Source: Anaeramoeba flamelloides (taxonomy: Eukaryota; Metamonada; Anaeramoebidae). From it: 64,000 nt of DNA. Of the stretch, positions 1 to 11,039 are shown in pieces. The DNA is taken from the NCBI GenBank assembly GCA_027625915.1, contig JANTQA010000062.1:186001-250000 (forward strand). The letters run 5' to 3'. The notes under the pieces are model-generated. The model searched no databases, was not told the origin of the DNA, and was given only the letters and a program-made list of their open reading frames with translations. The translations under genes and the position numbers were made by a program. Every line of letters starts with the position of its first letter. Within the stretch, counting starts at the first letter, position 1.

Positions 1-972
1 ATATTTATAATAGGATTCTTAAAGCTATTGGGGCTCATGGAACACTAATACCATTTACACACATAATTCGAGTAGACTTTGATCATGTGGAGAAATCTAT
101 AATGAAACTATTTCCTTAATAGAAAAAATGGTTCTCTTTAAATGTATTATTTTCAAAAAAAAAATATCCAGTAATCAAAATAATGATATTACAACGACTA
201 TTAGCCGTATTTCAAAATATAGTCCGTGTTTTTTTTTTTCTTCTTGTTCCAAGGCAACATCCAATTACTATCCAATAGTATACCTAATTTCAAATCAATT
301 TTGAAAGTAAACCACTGGATATTTTCAGTAAAATTTAAATTAAGAAGGCAATTTGTCCGAAATTTCTATGTAATTTTCTGAATTTTTTTGAAATTTTTTG
401 CTTTTTTTTGTGATTAAAATAATATTCTCAAAAATGAACTCTATTTTTTGAGATAAATTTTCTCAATTGATCCTTCATTTTTAGAATTTCTTTCTAAATA
501 ATAGAACTTTAAGAAACCAAGACGATATTTTATTAGGGTTTATTGTTCGTTTCTTTGATTGGTTGATGTATTTAGTTCTTCTTCAACAAAAAAACTTGCT
601 TTTTATTTTCAAACATAGATTAAACTTTTCATGCATGCTTGATTATTACAACAATAAATTTGAAAAAGAGTACTGTACCAACATTCTTTTAAGAGAGTAA
701 ATAAATATGTTTGTTCTAATTGTAATCTTAACTGATCATTAAATATGAATAGCACTTATAGATAGTTTTCTAAGTACAGTTAACATACAGGTGTGAAAAA
801 ATACCACAACAAAAGGAATCTAAAAACCAGAGAAAGTACTGTACCCTTTCTGATTAAAGGAGAACAAAACACTCAACATCATAAAAAAGTTACAAAATGA
901 AATTCAAGTTTATTTTCAAAAGTGAAAAAAAAATTGTTTCCAAAATTTATTCAGCTCCTTCAAATTCCAAAA
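1..972. other. AT-rich spacer, no gene seen
   Basis: All frames are short and rich in stops. The stretch holds poly-A/T runs only. It contains the presumed 3' flank of the minus-strand gene that ends at 973. Confidence 0.6.
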
Positions 973-1818
973 TTAATTGTGTTTAAAGGATTTATTTTTT
1001 TGAAAAGACATTGATCGTAACCTTTTCCTTGTTGTCGATCTTGTTGTTCGTGCGGTAACATGTTTAGGGTCGTGGACTTGGTTTTTTTGTTGAGAGAAAT
1101 ATTTGTCGATTTGATTAAAATCGCTGATAATTTTTTCTTCGAGGCAACTGAACAAAACTTCAAAAGTGTTGATAATTGAGTTCTTGTCTGAACAGATTGA
1201 ATTTAAAAAGAGCAATTGGTCTTTTTTTTCGACCTTCCCCCATTTCTCCATCCATTTTTGATAGAAATTTTTTAAATCCTTTCTTTCTTGGAGGTAGATT
1301 TGTAGGATCTTGGTTCCAAACTGTTCAAGTTTCTTTGGGTAAGAATTTACAGTTTTTGTGATCTTTTGGACTATTTGTTTTTTATTTCCAAACTTCATTT
1401 TCTGTCTGTTTGTGCCATTGTGATTTTTGTTTAATAATTTCTCCCCAAACACCCCATAATAGAGATCATTTAAATTCTTTAGAGTTGTTGAATATAAAAA
1501 TGATTGATAATATTCTGATCCATTGTTGTTTTCAAGCTTATTTTCTTGTTTGTTTCCATAAAAAAGATCATATTCGTGAGAATTTCCCTTTTTTTTCTCA
1601 ATAATTGTTTCTCCCATTTCAATGTTAACACTTTTAAAGATATTCGATAGCTCAAAGAAGTGTAGACTTTGGGTGCCAAAAGGAAAAAAACCATATGCTT
1701 CGTTTGTATTTGGATCTTGTACATATCTGTTACCATCAACTTCAAATAATTCGTTTGGATCAGAGAGCTTTCCAATGAAAAATTCATAATTATTGCCTTT
1801 CACACTTGGGTACATCAT
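973..1818 (-). CDS. Hypothetical protein with basic C-terminal tail
   Basis: I do not recognise this protein. The start is placed at the second of two adjacent Met codons (MMYPSVKG) at 1816-1818, because the frame upstream to 1893 encodes only a Phe-rich stretch typical of translated AT-rich leader. From there it is about 281 residues and ends with TAA. The first 80 residues have balanced composition (GKLSDPNELFEVDGNRY, AYGFFPFGTQSLHFFELSN) and look like a folded domain. The middle is polar and Asn/Lys-rich, followed by a predicted helical stretch (QERKDLKNFYQKWMEKWGKV). The tail carries a cluster of Arg, Thr and Ser (TARTTRSTTRKRLRSMSF) that could be a nuclear-targeting or phosphorylated segment. 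No signal peptide is likely from the chosen start. An upstream exon cannot be excluded. Confidence 0.6.
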   Translation of the reverse strand: MMYPSVKGNNYEFFIGKLSDPNELFEVDGNRYVQDPNTNEAYGFFPFGTQSLHFFELSNIFKSVNIEMGETIIEKKKGNSHEYDLFYGNKQENKLENNNGSEYYQSFLYSTTLKNLNDLYYGVFGEKLLNKNHNGTNRQKMKFGNKKQIVQKITKTVNSYPKKLEQFGTKILQIYLQERKDLKNFYQKWMEKWGKVEKKDQLLFLNSICSDKNSIINTFEVLFSCLEEKIISDFNQIDKYFSQQKNQVHDPKHVTARTTRSTTRKRLRSMSFQKNKSFKHN

Positions 1819-1893
1819 CAGAGTTTGATTGGTTTTTTGTATTGAGTAAATAAAAAAAAAAAAACAATGATTAAAAAAAGGGTTGTGAAACAA

Positions 1894-3477
1894 AAAAGTT
1901 ATTTTAAATAATCGAAAAAGAATGAAGAAAAAAAAAATAAATAAATTCTTAATCTGATCAGTCTCATGAAAAAATACCCAATTGTTTTAAATTCTACAAA
2001 TAACGAGGTTTTTAGAAAACGTCAAGATAAACGGATTAACTAGCTATTGTATAATTTTTTTCTCAAAAAAAACTGATTTACAAGTGATCTAAAAATTGTT
2101 CGTAAATTCGATCATTTTGATTTCTCAATTTATTCTGAAGGTTTTTTAATTTCGATTTACATTTCAAGAAATAAATGTTCACATTCAAACTTATTCAAAA
2201 CATCTTGATAAAAATAAACCAAGTTTTAATTCTAAAAACAATTTTTCGATCACTTTTAATTTATTTAAATTTTTCCATTACTCAAAAAGATCAAACAACA
2301 CCAAGAATTTCAAACAGGAGTTTAGGATAGTGACTGGAGCTTTTGGAAAAAACTCAAAAGTGAATAAAGATAATTTTACAAGAATAATAATTTGCTATTA
2401 TATTATCATTGAAAAATCTTTTGAAAAACAGAATCAACATATATTTTTCCAATCCTTAACAATGTTTCTGGGATTATGAAAACTCCTATATGTTCTAACA
2501 AACCTAACTAATTTTGGAAATTTTGTAGGGTTTCTTCTTGAGAAATTGAGAAAAATCATAATTTTTATCAATATTTTATCCCTTTCTTTCACTTTATATT
2601 ATTCATATCAAGAGATATTGAAAAAGTGTTTTAAGAAAATGTGAGGGGGAGAATCTTGAATTTAATTTACAACTATTTAAGAGGGTTAAGGTTGATTAAC
2701 CTCTTTTTTTCATAAAGAGTATTATTCGAAGGCACATTTTCGAATTTAAATTTTTTCAAAAAAAAAACGATTATTTAATAAACGAGAATTCTCTTGATGA
2801 ACAAATTTATATTCTTGGTTGAGTGGATTGCTTGAAATTCATAATTATTTCACCAATAGGAATTCTATTTTGAAAACATTATTTGCGTTTTTTGGGGTTC
2901 TTTAACTATTTCCAAATGAACTTTAGAAAACAATAGTGCCGAATATTCCAGTTCGTTAGACTGAAAAATTTCTTTTGGCCTTTTTAATGATGTATTTTAA
3001 AAGTTAAAGAAAAACACTTGTTTTTCATTGAGAACTACTCAAAAACTGTTTTTCGAAAATTAGTTAAATCATCAAAATAACGATCACTAAATCAATGGTA
3101 TTCATGTCGATCAAAAATCGACTCCTTCATAAATTCTTTCATAAACATCTTATTTTTAAATGTTAGGGAAAAAAACAAAATATTTTTAAGATCAAAACTC
3201 AATTTTAATTTCTTTCTCACTTTAAAAACATTATAATTGAGATTTTATTCCATTTTAATCTTGTTAGTTGCAGATCAAAAGTGAAAAATCTTCTTAATTA
3301 GTTTGTGAAAAATTTTTTTATAGTTTTATGATCAATTAATTTTGGAAGGTCACTTAAGAATGATCGAAATATTATATGAGGGCACTATTACTTTTATGAC
3401 TTTCAACATATTTGGTGTCTTACAAGAATGTAGATCCAAGACTTATTTTGCAAATTTAGAATTTAGGTTTCTGTTAT
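1894..3477. other. AT-rich spacer, no gene seen
   Basis: No open frame of note on either strand and no recognised repeat. Composition is A/T-run-rich throughout. Confidence 0.5.
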
Positions 3478-3884
3478 AGTTTTTATTTTGAAGGGAGAAA
3501 ATTAATTTCCTCTTTCAGCCGTTAGGTTTTCTTGATTATCTGCTATTTATGAAGTGTTCTAGGTTTTTTTTACTTTTTGAAATAAACAGAAAATTTTGAT
3601 AAATTTTCAGTTTATTTCATAAAGTAAAAAAAAAACTAAAGAAAATGGATAGATTTAACAAATAAAACAGAAAACCCAAGAAAACCGCCTTTAGGTTTTT
3701 TTTCATTTTTGAAATTAAAAGAAAATTTCAAAAAGTTTTTTTTAATTTTAGAAATTAAACAAAACAGCCGTTAGCTTTTCCAGAATTCAAAAGAATTGAG
3801 CAAAATCAAAGATTTTTCTCTATTCTTTTGAATCTTGGAAAAGCTAGGCACTTAACGGCACTCTAGGCACTTGATTTCACCCCC

Positions 3885-4080
3885 CCTAATTTCAATTTTT
3901 TTTTTTTTAAAGTTCAATAAAGGATCATAATTCTCTTTATCATAAACTAATGACAAAATAAATAATGATTCTATATTTTAAATAATATCATAGATATACT
4001 CTGATTATTTTTGTTAATTTTAATTATTCTTTCATCAGAATTTTCTATTTTCTTTATAGAATGGGTTACTTTAATTTTTT
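3885..4080 (-). mobile_element. LINE 3' fragment, decayed
   Basis: The region with AATAAAGGATCATAATTCTC followed by ATTTTTGTTAATTTTAATTA and TTTCTTTATAGAATGG lines up with the 3' part of the LINE copy at 32618-33411 in the same orientation (element 3' end to the left). Only the tail and the last part of the zinc-knuckle-encoding region remain. Confidence 0.6.
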
Positions 4081-4699
4081 ATTTTTTGATTTTAGAAATA
4101 AAAAGAAAATTTTACTAAATTTTTAGTTTATTTCTTCTATTAAAAAAAAAAACTTTTATCTTTTTGAGGATTTAAAATAGTCTAGCAAAATAAAAGATTT
4201 TATTCTATTTTTTTTTAAATTCTGGAAAAGGTAACTAAAGTTTTTTTTAATTTTAGAAATTAAAAGAAAATTTTTGAAATTTTAGATTTTACAGATCAAC
4301 AAAAAACCTCAAGAAAACTACCATTAGGTTTCTTTCTAATTTTTAAAATAAAAATAAAATTTTTTAAATTTTCTTTTTATTTCAAAATTAAGAAAATGGA
4401 ACAGTTAAGTTTTCTAGAGTTTTCTGTTTATTTGTGAAGTGTTCTAGGTTTTTTTTACTTTAGAAATAAACAGAAGATCTATTAAAATTTTTGGTTTATA
4501 TCATAAAGTAAAAAAAACCTAACGAAATTTGAGAAATTCTACAAATAAAACAGAAAATTTCAAGAAAACCACAGTTATATTTTCCATAATTCAAAGGTAA
4601 TGTACTAAATCTTTGATTTTACTCTATTCTTTTAAATTTTGGAAAACCTAGGTACTTTGCGGGACTCTACGACACTATACAGCACTTGATGCACTTCAT

Positions 4700-5060
4700 A
4701 ATTTTTTTTTTTTTTTTAGAAATCAAAATAAAGAATTATAATTTTCTTTATCATTAACTAATAACATTATGGAGAATGCATCCTTATTTTCTGAAATACT
4801 AATGATATTATTTTTATGGTTTTTATTAATTTAAATTAATTATTTAATCATTATTATTTGATTTTCTTAATCAAATAATAATCCATAGAAAAATGATAGA
4901 TATCTTCATTAATTTCAAAAATTAAATTTTTTTATAACATTGCAAGGTTTATTTTTTATTTTATTCTAATCATTATTAGAATAATATCTATTAATGTATT
5001 TGAAAATTTACATATTTTTCGAATAAAAGTAGAATCTTTAATTTAGAATTCTTTTTTGTT
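4700..5060 (-). mobile_element. LINE 3' fragment, decayed
   Basis: Second scrap of the same LINE family. It shows the diagnostic TTCTTTATCATTAACTAATA and AAAAATGATAGATATCTTCA segments in the same order as in the 32.6-33.4 kb copy, but is more diverged and carries no open frame. Confidence 0.6.
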
Positions 5061-5285
5061 ATTAGTTTTTTTTTTGCTTTTTGTTTTGTTTATAGAACCA
5101 AAAAATTTTCGATATATTCCAAAAAAATGATTAAAAAGAATTAAATTTAACTTTTAGAGAATTTAAAAGAATTCAATAAAATCATTTATTTTACTCTATT
5201 ATTTTGAATTTTGGAAAAGTTCGGAAGTCTACGACCCTTTGTAACACTTTATGAAATGACTATTTTATTTATATTGCTATATATT

Positions 5286-5677
5286 CAATCCAAAGCTACC
5301 ATGAAATTTTATCAATATTAAAATTTCATGTTGATATAGATTTTTAAATCTATGAATATAAGAATAAGAAAGCTTAAATTGAAAATATTTTTTCATAAAT
5401 GAGTTGATATGAAAAATATTCTTTTAATGTGATCGAAAAATATATTCATTCTTAGAGGAAATTTTATGTTGTTTCTTATTGAACTTTTGATGTTAAAAGT
5501 CATTTTGGATTCTGAATTTTTATTTTTTGAAAATCAGAAAAAATTATTGAATATTGACTCATTTAGGAATTTTTTTTTTTTTCAATATGAGCTTTATTAT
5601 CTCTTATTTAACTTTTTAAAAATTTATATCAACATCAAAATTTGATATTGATATAATTTCACAGTAGCTTTGGATTG
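5286..5677. mobile_element. Non-autonomous TIR element (MITE-like)
   Basis: Left end CAATCCAAAGCTACCATGAA at 5286 is mirrored by TTCACAGTAGCTTTGGATTG ending at 5677. The inverted arms run on for about 50 bases with mismatches (ATCAATATTAAAATTTCATG against TCAAAATTTGATATTGATAT). Flanks are TA-rich on both sides, as expected for a TA-targeting element. There is no transposase frame. Confidence 0.7.
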
Positions 5678-6339
5678 ACTATATATATTCTAACGTTTTA
5701 TATAATGATATTTGAAATTGAAATGGGATAAATATTTTCATCTTGATCTTTTTTATCAATTCTTAACATTGAAATCATATTTTCATCAAGATTTCTTAGT
5801 AGGTACAAAATATATCAATTATCTCACTAAAAAAGTCCTAAACAAATAAATAGATACAATTAGTCACAAATTACAATCAATTTATTTGAAATTTTCTTTG
5901 TTAAAAAAGAAAATGGACACCAAATGAAATTTTTTCCTATTTATTAGGCAAATAAAAAGAAAAAAGTAAATAAACCGACTTCACTAATTATAATCAATGA
6001 CTGGGAGGATATTCACAAAAGTAAAGCATGAAAAGAAAAAGGAAATTGAAAATAAACTGAAAATTTTCACCATTTATTATTCAAATACTAATACTATTAA
6101 TTTTTAAAACATTAACTTTTAATTTTTTAAATTTTTCCCTTTTTTGTATTTATGTTTTATAACCTAATAATTGTAAATTTACCAATTCAGAATTAATATT
6201 TTCAGTATTTTTTTTTAAAACATTTTTTAATTTTTTTTGAAATATCTTCAAAACCATATCACTTTTAATTTCTTTTTGAGTTTATATATTCTTTTGTGTA
6301 TAGGAGTTCTGACTTGATCAAGTTTTTACCACAGCTCTA
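5678..6339. other. AT-rich spacer, no gene seen
   Basis: No supported frame or recognised repeat; poly-A/T-rich. Confidence 0.5.
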
Positions 6340-6412
6340 TAAATTAATTTTGGAGAATGTTGATTGAATTTAAAAATTTTGTTACTTTTTTTTTCAAGCT
6401 AAATATCAATTA
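6340..6412 (-). mobile_element. Small LINE fragment
   Basis: GAATTTAAAAATTTTGTTAC followed by a T-run and CAAGCTAAATATCAATT resembles the 5'-most part of the 33.35-33.40 kb LINE copy. It abuts the TIR element that starts at 6413. Confidence 0.4.
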
Positions 6413-7413
6413 TCTTAAGGTTTACAATCCCTGAAATTGGAAAAAGGATTATCTTGAATTGGGTGTAGTGAGTTCTTAATTTGGTTCTTATCTGACTGAT
6501 CTTCAACTTCATTTGGGTTTTAATGATAATTCAAAATGGCAATTTTTGACAATTTACCTTTGTGGAAAAAAAGTGAAACTGGAAAAAAAGTTCAACACAG
6601 TTTTTAATTGGGAACATTACTGAAAATTCAAAGTTAGATAATTAAAAAAAGAATAACAAATAAAGACATAAAGACATAATGAATCGTTCAACACAGTAAC
6701 AAATTTTTTGAATACTATCTTTTAGTATGTATTTTTCTTTTGATTGATCTATTATTTAAAAATTTTATTAAAAAAAATATAACTATTTTTGTGATCTCCA
6801 AAACAACATCAACAATTTCGATAAATCAAGTAGATTTAAATTGTATTTGTTGGATTGATTGAAAATAATATAATGGATTATTCTTTGAAGTTAATTGGTT
6901 TCTTTTATTAATTGATCTTACTTTGAATTTTCATAATGATCCCACTGAAAAACCTTGTTTCACTTCTTTTCCAAAACTGTTATTTTTTTTTTTTCCAAAA
7001 TCTGAAACGAAGAATGTAAGATTAATAGATTTGTTAGTGTTTAAGAAAAAAATTTTGATTGTTGGATTCTAGATTTTAAATTTTTATATACTTTTTTGTC
7101 AAGTAACTAAATGAAAAATTTTTTTTTTTAAAAAGCTCAAATAAAACTAAATCTAATTAAAAATTTTTATTAAAAACCCACAAACCACATTTTTTTAATA
7201 TTTTAAATTTGGTTCCAGTCAATTAATCTTCCACTCTTTAATTTTGATTTTGGAAAAAAAAAAACAATCCATTGTAAAAAAGTGTCATTTTGAACCACTA
7301 TTAAAATCCATATACCAAGTCGAAGATCAATCAAATAAAAATCAAATTAACAAGTAACTACACTCTACACTAGTTAAACATTTTTCAAATTTCAGGGATA
7401 CTAAACCTTAATA
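6413..7413. mobile_element. TIR element (family AAGGTTTACAATCCCTGAAA) with a nested insertion
   Basis: The left terminus TTAAGGTTTACAATCCCTGA at 6413 is mirrored by TCAGGGATACTAAACCTTAA near 7390-7410. The inverted arms extend 130-150 bases (GTGTAGTGAGTTCTTAATTT against AAATTAACAAGTAACTACAC). The same family is present at 32578-33947. The centre (about 6555-6985) is bounded by its own inverted ends (GGAAAAAAAGTGAAAC and GTTTCACTTCTTTTCC), so a second element appears to sit inside the first. No transposase is visible. Confidence 0.7.
6555..6985. mobile_element. Nested TIR element inside 6413-7413
   Basis: Inverted arms GGAAAAAAAGTGAAACTGG at 6563 and TTGTTTCACTTCTTTTCC near 6956-6973, continued inward by ACTGAAAATTCAAAGTTAGA against TTACTTTGAATTTTCATAAT. 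This block is absent from the related element at 32.6-33.9 kb, which supports a separate insertion. Confidence 0.5.
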
Positions 7414-8477
7414 TCTTTTGAGAAAAAATAAAAATCACTAATCAATAGATAATTTGCTAATATATATTAATTTAAACATTTGTTATTTTACTTCGGGGAC
7501 TAGACTCCGATCTGAAGTTTTTAATAGTAAAAAAATACAATTTAAACATAGAGTACAACAGTTTGTTGAAGAAACAGAAATTAAAAAAAAAAATAAAAAT
7601 AATTATTCAATTTCAAGAAATCAATTCGAAAAATTTTCTCGGAAAAAAGAAAATAGAACACTTAAGAATGAATTTAGAATCATAAGAAAATAAAAAAATA
7701 AATTAGACAATTTCTAAGATGATTTTGTAAATGAACGCTAAAAAGATAAAAAAAATAAAATTTCTCAAAAGAATATTTTGTCAAATCGGAAAAAGTTAAA
7801 AATGCTAATCAAAAATTTTATTTTAATAACTCAAAAGTCTCTATACTTGTTTAAATGTCTTTTGTATGCCTTCAAACTAATATCTATGATGATAAAATTC
7901 GGAGATTCCTTAATCGTTCTATTTTAGGATTTGACAACAAGTTGAGGAAAATCTAAAAGATCTCATTTATAAGATTTTTGAATAGTGCTTTAAAATAACC
8001 ACAAATACAAAACAGAAATTGTTTTTACACCCTTTTGCAAATTTAAACTTAACATTTGCATATGAAAAAACTCGTCACCAAAAAAATGATCTTATTAATA
8101 ATTTAACGAACCTGATAAATTCAACTGATGTTATTCCTTTCAAGTTTTCAAATTTTCAATAATTATTGAATGAAATAAACAGGTGAATGTTTTTTTAAGA
8201 CAATTTTAAAATCCAAAAAGTGTTGTTCAGCTTGACCTTTCAAAATTTTAATCGAATCAAACTCTTAAAATTGAAAGTTTAAAGTATTTTGATCCATTTA
8301 TTAACTTTCCAACATGGAAAATATTTCAAAAAACAAAGGGGCTGTCAAATATAAAAAAGTTACAACAATTTTTGTGCTAACTTTGCTGTGATTGTGCTCT
8401 TTTTTGACCATTTATTTTTTATTTATCCCTAATAACAACTTTCCAAAAATATCTTTTCATTTTTAAAAAACTTTCAA
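7414..8477. other. AT-rich spacer, no gene seen
   Basis: A short open frame near 7454-7693 has no ATG start and is Lys/Asn-rich; I do not support it as a gene. The last 100 bases are the pyrimidine-rich 5' flank of the gene at 8478. Confidence 0.5.
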
Positions 8478-9230
8478 ATGTCTGACAAGGAACCACTACT
8501 TGATCCAAAAAAAAAAAAACTTAATGAAGTTTCAAAAGAAATATACGGTTCAAAAACGCCTTCTCTTGCTCCAAAATTAATTGTTTTGCTGTCAATTGCA
8601 CTCAACGTTGCTGTTACGAGCATATTATTCTTTTCAGAAGCGTTTCGTAATCGATTTAAACGATTCAAATCAAATGATTTCCACCTCACAGCTTTGTCAA
8701 GAAGGATCGTCTTAGTAACGTATGGGGGTGTATATTTTTTAAGATTGAGCTTCTCGACAATGTTCTTTGTGAAAAGAAAAATGAAATACCAAGAAAGCTT
8801 CACTATCTTTGTTTGGTTGAGTATAATTTTTAATTCCTTTTGCTGTTTTGCTGTGGGTAATTCCTATAATAATCTTCTTTGGCTGCAACTTGGGTTGTCA
8901 ATTGCATTTTATTTGATTGGATCCATTTTCAATACAGGATCCGAATTGATGAGGCACTTTTGGAAAAAGAAACCCGAAAACAAAGGTAAATTGTATACAA
9001 GAGGCTTCAATTCAATTACAAGACACCCTAACTATTTTGGAGATGTTCTTTTGTTTTCTGGGTGGGCAATTGCAGCTGGTTGGTGGACACTCTACATCCC
9101 ATTGCTAATGTTCAGTTTTTTCGTTTTCTTTAATATCGGCGTTTTGGAGAATTATCTTTCAGAACATTATAGCGAAGAGTGGGGCGATTATAAAAAAAGG
9201 GTTAAAAGCCTTATTCCTTTTGTTCTTTAA
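8478..9230 (+). CDS. DUF1295 / steroid 5-alpha-reductase-like integral membrane protein
   Basis: The 250-residue single-exon frame starts at ATG (MSDKEPLLDPKKKK) and ends with TAA. It has five to seven hydrophobic segments, at about residues 33-55, 77-97, 107-126, 131-153 and 180-225. The C-terminal signature GFNSITRHPNYFGD, a long hydrophobic hairpin, then LENYLSEHYSEEWGDYKKRV is typical of the DUF1295/steroid-5-alpha-reductase C-terminal fold shared with isoprenylcysteine methyltransferases. In that fold the RHPNY loop and the late Glu/Tyr residues bind the cofactor. Length matches the family. The N-terminus carries an acidic dileucine-like motif (DKEPLL), seen in many endosomal/lysosomal membrane proteins. 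The substrate cannot be inferred; membership in the family is solid. It stands alone, with repeat-filled spacers on both sides. Confidence 0.88.
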   Translation: MSDKEPLLDPKKKKLNEVSKEIYGSKTPSLAPKLIVLLSIALNVAVTSILFFSEAFRNRFKRFKSNDFHLTALSRRIVLVTYGGVYFLRLSFSTMFFVKRKMKYQESFTIFVWLSIIFNSFCCFAVGNSYNNLLWLQLGLSIAFYLIGSIFNTGSELMRHFWKKKPENKGKLYTRGFNSITRHPNYFGDVLLFSGWAIAAGWWTLYIPLLMFSFFVFFNIGVLENYLSEHYSEEWGDYKKRVKSLIPFVL

Positions 9231-9917
9231 ACACCCATAATCCGATTTCTTTTTGTTTTTTATTCGATTTCTTTGTTCTTAATAATTTGAACTCTTTTTG
9301 TTTTTGGTTTTGGTTTTTTTTGTTCTTTCTCTTTTTCTTTTCCTTTTTAAATTTCCCTCACAAAATAGCCAATTGTATAATAATGTGTACGTTTACAAGT
9401 CTTGTTCATCGTTTTTGTTTGAAATGTAGTTTCAAAATGATTTTTGTCAAAGCCTAAAAGCCGAAGCAATTTGTTGGATCAAAAAAGTGAATTTAGGAAT
9501 TTTTACTTGTGAATTCGTAACAACTATACAAATCATTTTTGATATAAATAAACAAAGCCTAAATTATAAAAGGTATGAACTCTCGATAAGTGTAAGATAC
9601 CATAAATTTACAAATTAATTAGTGTGTTAAGAATTTAATTTTTTTGTTAAGGGTTTAATGTCAACAATAATGAGAAGTCGAAAATTAAAAGTATGTTGTT
9701 ATGAGAGGCAAATCATATTTGTAATCCATGATTCAGTTGTCGATAAAATAATTGTATTAAGTAAAATAGTTCAAAAAGTACCTCTCAACAATACGATATG
9801 ATAAACTACATTTCAGTATCGTTTTACCATTATAAAACTAAAATTTGAAAATAAAAATTTTTATAAATTGAATTATTTATTATAATAAAAAAATTACGCT
9901 TTTAATATCCAGTTCTA
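9231..9917. other. AT-rich spacer, no gene seen
   Basis: T-rich 3' flank of the preceding gene, then short frames only. Confidence 0.5.
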
Positions 9918-10953
9918 AACTCAATTCCAAAAAATGGGACACAAAAAAAAATTACATTAATAAAAATATACTCCAAAATACATGATATTTAAACATTAAA
10001 ATAATAAAAGACCCGAAAATATTTAATTAATACTATTTATATATTTTATAGTAAATTTAAAATTCAATTCGAAAATAAAAAAAGAAAAATAAAAAAATGT
10101 GTGCACTATTTTTGGAACACGGTTACCAAAAAATCCATTTTTATTGAAAGAAAAATTAATAAAAACTATTAATAGATTCAGCTTGTCTTTTGATAACTAA
10201 ATCTATCCTTTTATATATAGAGTTTACTAAATTATCTTAGGTTTCCCAACTCAAAGTATTTCATACATTAGTGAAAATTTTAAAAATTCTTCTTCGTTTT
10301 TTGGTTACAATTTTTCAGTTTAGTATCCATAAATTCCCAATTGGATTTAAATCTTGTGGAATTGGGGGTCAAGGGTATAGAACATTACATCCCCGATTTA
10401 AGTAAGTTTGAGTTTTTTTTTTGAGGTATGTGGACAAGCTCCATCCTTTTGGAAAATCCATTTCAACTCACTATATTCTGAATTAGCGAGTTGAATTTCC
10501 TTTGATTTTTTTGATAATATCATTAATAATACATTCAGTATTCATACGTCCATTAATAATAATAAGGTCTGTTTGTAGGCCATGTGTCCTAGCACACCAT
10601 ATCATGATTTTTTTTCAAAAAAATTTTTTCTCGATAAAGAAAGAATCTTTTTTCTTTTTGAGAGAAAAAAAACAATTTCTTTTTGTGATCAGAATGAAAA
10701 CTTTTAAATTTCATTTTAAAGTGATTTTGAGATTTTCGAAAAGTTTTGAAAAAAAAAGAAAAATTTTTTTTTATTTGAAAAAAAAGAATACAAAAAAAAT
10801 CGAAAAAATTATTGAAAAAAAATGATAAATAATTAACTTTAAAATTATTTACATTGATTGTTAATATCTAATGTTTCTATTTAAGAGTCAAATATCACTT
10901 TTCTTGGAATTAAATTGATTTTAAGGGTGTGTCCCAATTTTTGGAATTGAGTT
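9918..10953 (-). mobile_element. Tc1/mariner element, full length but dead
   Basis: Termini AACTCAATTCCAAAAAATGG at 9918 and CCAATTTTTGGAATTGAGTT at 10953 form an inverted repeat of about 30 bases. TA lies immediately outside both ends (9916-9917 and 10954-10955), the Tc1/mariner target duplication. Size is 1,036 bp, usual for an autonomous member once decay is allowed for. A transposase relic lies inside on the minus strand. Confidence 0.8.
10165..10615 (-). pseudogene. Tc1/mariner transposase relic (DDE C-terminal half)
   Basis: Minus-strand translation, with several stops and frame changes, shows hallmarks of Tc1-type transposase in the right order. These are TDLIIINGRMNTE (strand before the second catalytic Asp), WIFQKDGACPHTS (the fQqDgApcHt motif, Asp retained), PQDLNPIGNLWIL (the sPDLNPIEnlW motif, with the final catalytic Glu replaced by Gly) and a tail DNLVNSIYKRIDLVIKRQ matching the family's last helices. 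The N-terminal helix-turn-helix part between about 10640 and 10900 is not recognisable. Clearly inactive. Confidence 0.75.
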
Positions 10954-11039
10954 TATATACTAAAAAGATATTTGTTTTTTTATATAAAAATAAAAGTAAA
11001 ACTAGTAAAAAAAAATAAGGTAATTTATTATATAATTTA

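Larger units (their letters stand above)
3478..5262. repeat. Cluster of modular hairpin repeats mixed with LINE 3' scraps
   Basis: Two kinds of imperfect palindrome alternate here. Module A has arms like TTTTTTACTTTTTGAAATAA against TTATTTCATAAAGTAAAAAA (copies near 3562-3635, 4236-4290, 4450-4520). Module B has arms like TTCCAGAATTCAAAAGAAT against ATTCTTTTGAATCTTGGAA, with a loop containing AAAATCAAAGATTTTTCTC (copies near 3778-3843, 4150-4210, 4580-4645, 5155-5222). Between them lie short runs built on GGCACTCTACGGCACTT (3842-3880, 4648-4690, 5221-5255). The same modules recur elsewhere in the window. The left end (3490-3535) matches the 3' end of the local LINE family (GAAGGGAGAAAATTAATTTC). 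Confidence 0.65.

Noticed and set aside
3478-5262. CRISPR-like array
   Set aside because: The repeats are irregularly spaced palindromes of different types in a eukaryotic context, with no constant spacer length.
7454-7693. 79-codon plus-strand frame
   Set aside because: No ATG start, Lys/Asn-biased, no recognisable motif; fits chance in AT-rich DNA.
10502-10825. Plus-strand 107-codon frame
   Set aside because: It is antisense to the Tc1/mariner transposase relic and then runs into low-complexity Lys/Phe sequence.
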